Shown one piece after another: positions 61,548-64,000 of a stretch of 64,000 nt of DNA (positions are counted from its first letter, which is position 1; every line of letters begins with the position of its first letter). The stretch is from Dyadobacter sp. 3J3. GTDB lineage: Bacteria > Bacteroidota > Bacteroidia > Cytophagales > Spirosomataceae. The stretch lies in NCBI RefSeq assembly GCF_009801115.1, contig NZ_VTOL01000004.1, forward strand, positions 1 through 64,000, written 5' to 3'. The position numbers were made by a program, and so were the translations under genes. Under the pieces are notes generated by a model. That model was not told where the DNA came from and did not search any database. It saw nothing but the letters and a program-made list of their open reading frames with translations.

Positions 61548-63503
61548 ATGAATTTTTCCTTGTCTCCTGCCGCTTTAAGGGGGCGTATTCACGTAGTAAT
61601 GTTGCTCAGGATACTCTGGATCATGGTTTTATTCACGATCTGTCGTATTTTGTTTTATTTGCTGAACACGATTTTTTTTCCTGATATTTCTTTTGAGCAT
61701 GCATTAAATTTAATGGCGGGTGGAGTCAAGTTTGACATCGTCGCCGTTTTTTATGTCAACATTCTGTACATTTTTTTGATGTCGGTTCCCTTTACTTTCA
61801 AATATCGGGCAGGCTATCAAAAGTTTCTGGATTATCTTTTTATCATTTCCAACAGTATTGCTTTGTCGGCGAACTGTATGGATATGATTTATTATCGTTT
61901 CACGATCAAGCGTACTACCTGGTCGGTTCTCAAAGAGTTCTCGCATCAGGATAATATGGGAATGCTTTTTGGCGGATTTATTCTGAGGTACTGGTATGTT
62001 GCTGTGATCTGGATTTTGCTGGTCGTGTCATTGGTTAAAATTACCCGTATTCTAAAAGTCAAAGGACGCGCAGATTATCCTGTCTGGGCCTTTTTCGCTA
62101 TTCACGCGGCGATCATGTTTATTACTGTGAAACTTTTCATAGGTGGTGTCCGCGGTGGTTTTGCTCATAGTATCCGTCCGATCACATTAAGCAATGCGGG
62201 AGAATACGTGAAAAAGCCGAAAGAAATGTTTTTGGTTCTCAACACACCTTTCTGCATTTTTAAGACACTAAGCAGAAGTGATTACGAACGCATCAGTTAT
62301 TTTCCAGGATTGAGGGAAGCGGGTCAGGTGTATAGTCCCATGCATGCGCCTGATAGTATTCAGCAACCGTTTAAGCCCATGAACGTTGTAATTTTAATAT
62401 GGGAAAGTTTCGGGAAGGAAATGGTAGGTACCTATAACCATGATCTTGAAAACGGCACATACAAAGGTTACACGCCTTTTATTGATTCATTAATGCAGCA
62501 TAGCCGGGTCAATTGGTATTCTTTTGCCAACGGAGCTAAGTCTATTGAGGCGATTCCTTCGGTACTTACAAGTATTCCCGGAATCAAGGAGCCATTCGTG
62601 ACGATGCGTTACACCGACAATAAATTGCCGAGTTTGCCTGCTATTCTGCAAAGCAAGGGTTATTCAACTTCCTTCTTTCACGGTGCGCCAAACGGCTCAA
62701 TGGGCTTCCAGGCTTTTGTCAATTTGATTGGTGTCCAAAAATATTATGGTAAAAACGAATATAATAACGACGATGATTACGACGGAATCTGGGGAATCTG
62801 GGATGAGGAATTTTTACAATATTGGGCCAAAACGATGAATACCTTTAAAGAGCCTTTTATGAGTACGCTCTTCACGGTTTCTTCACACGATCCATACAAG
62901 GTTCCGGAACGTTACAAAGGCAAATTCCCGACGGGGCCATTGCCTGTTTATGAAACAATGGGCTATACCGATAACGCTTTACGTGCATTTTTTGCCAAAG
63001 CCAAAACGATGCCCTGGTTCAAAAACACGCTTTTTGTAATTACAGCGGATCATGCGGCAACTTTTGCGCATTATCCAAAATATCAGACATCGGTTGGAAA
63101 CTTCTCCATTCCAATCCTTTTTTATGCACCCGGCGATAGCACTTTGACGGGGCGCGATACTACGACGTTAGTGCAGCAAATTGATATTATGCCGTCGGTT
63201 TTGGGTTATCTCCATTACGATAAACCTTACTTTGCTTTCGGAAAAAATATCTTTCAGAACCCGCCGCTGAACTTTGCTGTTAACTATGATGGTGTATATC
63301 AATGGTTCAACGGGCCATACATATTGCAATTTGATGGCAAGAAAACCGTAGGTTTGTATAATTATCAGAAAGATAACCTTCTGAAAAATAATTTAAAAGA
63401 TAAATTACCGGCCATTCAAGGCCCGATGGAGTCACAGGTTAAAGCTTTTGTTCAGCAGTATACCAATCGTATGCTGGATGATAAGTTAACCTTGACACCT
63501 TAA
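61548..63503 (+). CDS. LTA synthase family sulfatase-like membrane enzyme
   Basis: A 651-residue protein with five N-terminal membrane segments (about 15-215) and a periplasmic alkaline-phosphatase/sulfatase domain (about 275-600). Metal and active-site segments are VILIWESFGKEM, ANGAKSIEAIPS (nucleophile region), TVSSHDPY and FVITADHAATFAHY. In Gram-positives LtaS polymerises glycerol phosphate. In Bacteroidota relatives transfer phosphoglycerol or phosphoethanolamine to surface sugars. The exact donor is unknown here. The gene is followed by era with a 59-base gap. Confidence 0.9.
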   Translation: MNFSLSPAALRGRIHVVMLLRILWIMVLFTICRILFYLLNTIFFPDISFEHALNLMAGGVKFDIVAVFYVNILYIFLMSVPFTFKYRAGYQKFLDYLFIISNSIALSANCMDMIYYRFTIKRTTWSVLKEFSHQDNMGMLFGGFILRYWYVAVIWILLVVSLVKITRILKVKGRADYPVWAFFAIHAAIMFITVKLFIGGVRGGFAHSIRPITLSNAGEYVKKPKEMFLVLNTPFCIFKTLSRSDYERISYFPGLREAGQVYSPMHAPDSIQQPFKPMNVVILIWESFGKEMVGTYNHDLENGTYKGYTPFIDSLMQHSRVNWYSFANGAKSIEAIPSVLTSIPGIKEPFVTMRYTDNKLPSLPAILQSKGYSTSFFHGAPNGSMGFQAFVNLIGVQKYYGKNEYNNDDDYDGIWGIWDEEFLQYWAKTMNTFKEPFMSTLFTVSSHDPYKVPERYKGKFPTGPLPVYETMGYTDNALRAFFAKAKTMPWFKNTLFVITADHAATFAHYPKYQTSVGNFSIPILFYAPGDSTLTGRDTTTLVQQIDIMPSVLGYLHYDKPYFAFGKNIFQNPPLNFAVNYDGVYQWFNGPYILQFDGKKTVGLYNYQKDNLLKNNLKDKLPAIQGPMESQVKAFVQQYTNRMLDDKLTLTP

Positions 63504-63562
63504 AATATTTCGTTGTTTTTTTGTGCAATTAGTACTCAGTCAGCGAATTACAATAATAAGTT

Positions 63563-64000
63563 ATGAGCGAAAATACAGAAAATCCAGTCTCACTACGCGA
63601 CTTTCGCGCCGGATTTGTGAGCATAATTGGTAAGCCTAATGTTGGTAAATCGACATTGATGAATGTGCTGGTAGGAGAGAAGATGTCCATCATCACATCC
63701 AAAGCGCAGACGACCCGTCACCGTATCATGGGAATTTTGAACGGAACACATGAAGAAATTCCTTTCCAACTTGTTTATTCGGACACTCCGGGTGTTGTTA
63801 AACCTGCATACAAATTGCACGATTCCATGATGACCTTCGTAAAAGGTTCTCTTGAAGATGCAGATGTGGTATTGTTTGTTACCGAAGTTGGAGAAAAAGC
63901 AGCGGATCATGAAGTGATCCCTTTGCTTCAAAGAACAAATGCGCCGATTATTTTGGTGTTGAATAAAATTGATCTATCGAACGAAGAAGAACTGAAACGC
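63563..64000 (+). CDS. era: GTPase Era (5' part, cut by window end)
   Basis: The first 146 codons of Era, a GTPase that binds 16S rRNA in 30S assembly. Visible are AGFVSIIGKPNVGKSTLMNV (G1), ITSKAQTTRHRIMGI (G2), YSDTPGVVKPAYKL (G3, DTPG) and VLNKIDL (G4, NKxD). The C-terminal KH domain lies beyond the window. The start MSENTENPVSLRDFRAG is normal for Bacteroidota. Confidence 0.97.
   Translation, partial: MSENTENPVSLRDFRAGFVSIIGKPNVGKSTLMNVLVGEKMSIITSKAQTTRHRIMGILNGTHEEIPFQLVYSDTPGVVKPAYKLHDSMMTFVKGSLEDADVVLFVTEVGEKAADHEVIPLLQRTNAPIILVLNKIDLSNEEELKR

Overview
The window looks like a chromosome segment of a Bacteroidota bacterium, most likely in the Cytophagales near Dyadobacter. This placement comes from gene families and promoter style, not from a database search. 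The evidence is: start sites generally without Shine-Dalgarno sequences; repeated use of the Bacteroidota promoter boxes TTTG (-33) and TAnnTTTG (-7); a glucosamine-6-phosphate deaminase fused to a PIG-L deacetylase domain; and families typical of this phylum (DUF4296, DUF2480, bacterial GH3, OmpA-like beta-barrel proteins, a Bat-type VWA locus). Nearly all genes are intact and chromosomal. No integrase, transposase, plasmid gene, CRISPR array or phage module was seen.

Layout. 1-440: end of an rRNA operon with an intact 5S gene and terminator, followed by a broken, GC-interrupted second 5S copy with its own terminator. 440-3540: sparse region with a ModE-type winged helix protein and an OpgC-like acyltransferase. 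3538-9223 (minus): mutL, two rhomboid proteases and dxs in one run. 9.4-18 kb: nagB fusion, glyA, a TPR membrane protein, ribH, aspartate kinase, serS. 18-23 kb: a small membrane protein plus ABC ATPase, a convergent MutS-type ATPase, and two overlapping GT-C-like membrane proteins. 23-29.5 kb: acyl-CoA dehydrogenase, AraC regulator, small envelope proteins, a REP-like repeat island and a SWIM zinc-finger protein. 29.5-34.4 kb (minus): nadD, gmk, an ECF sigma factor with its putative anti-sigma factor, and mreBCD. 34.5-37.7 kb: GH3, dxr, a small membrane protein. 37.7-43.4 kb (minus): surface-glycan genes (three GT2 enzymes, a PhyH dioxygenase, a beta-propeller glycosidase-like protein, a methyltransferase). 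43.5-50 kb: M20 amidohydrolase, a Dpm1-like GT2, a reduced Bat locus (DUF58, BatD-like, BatA), rnhB, DUF2480. 50-53.3 kb (minus): tsaB, an S41 protease, rnpA, rpmH. 53.4-60.6 kb: membrane protein, TatD, tcdA, alcohol dehydrogenase, alpha/beta hydrolase, two divergent Crp/Fnr regulators, SDR. 60.6-61.4 kb: REP-like element and a tandem array of tRNA-derived repeats ending in the initiator tRNA gene. 61.5-64 kb: LTA-synthase-like sulfatase and the 5' part of era.

Genes cluster by job: cell shape and envelope (mreBCD, dxs, dxr, glycan genes, nagB, LTA-synthase-like enzyme), translation (serS, rpmH, rnpA, tsaB, tcdA, era, 5S, tRNA-fMet) and cofactor or one-carbon metabolism (glyA, ribH, nadD).

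The least ordinary material is in RNA genes and non-coding DNA. It comprises (1) four near-identical 136-bp tandem units beside tRNA-fMet, each carrying the tRNA 3' half with its T-loop enlarged from 7 to 23 nt, plus the terminator; (2) a 5S copy cut into five ordered blocks by GC-rich, hairpin-forming inserts; (3) a similar GC-rich insert after ribH. These may reflect one insertion process or a structured-RNA family, but sequence alone cannot decide.
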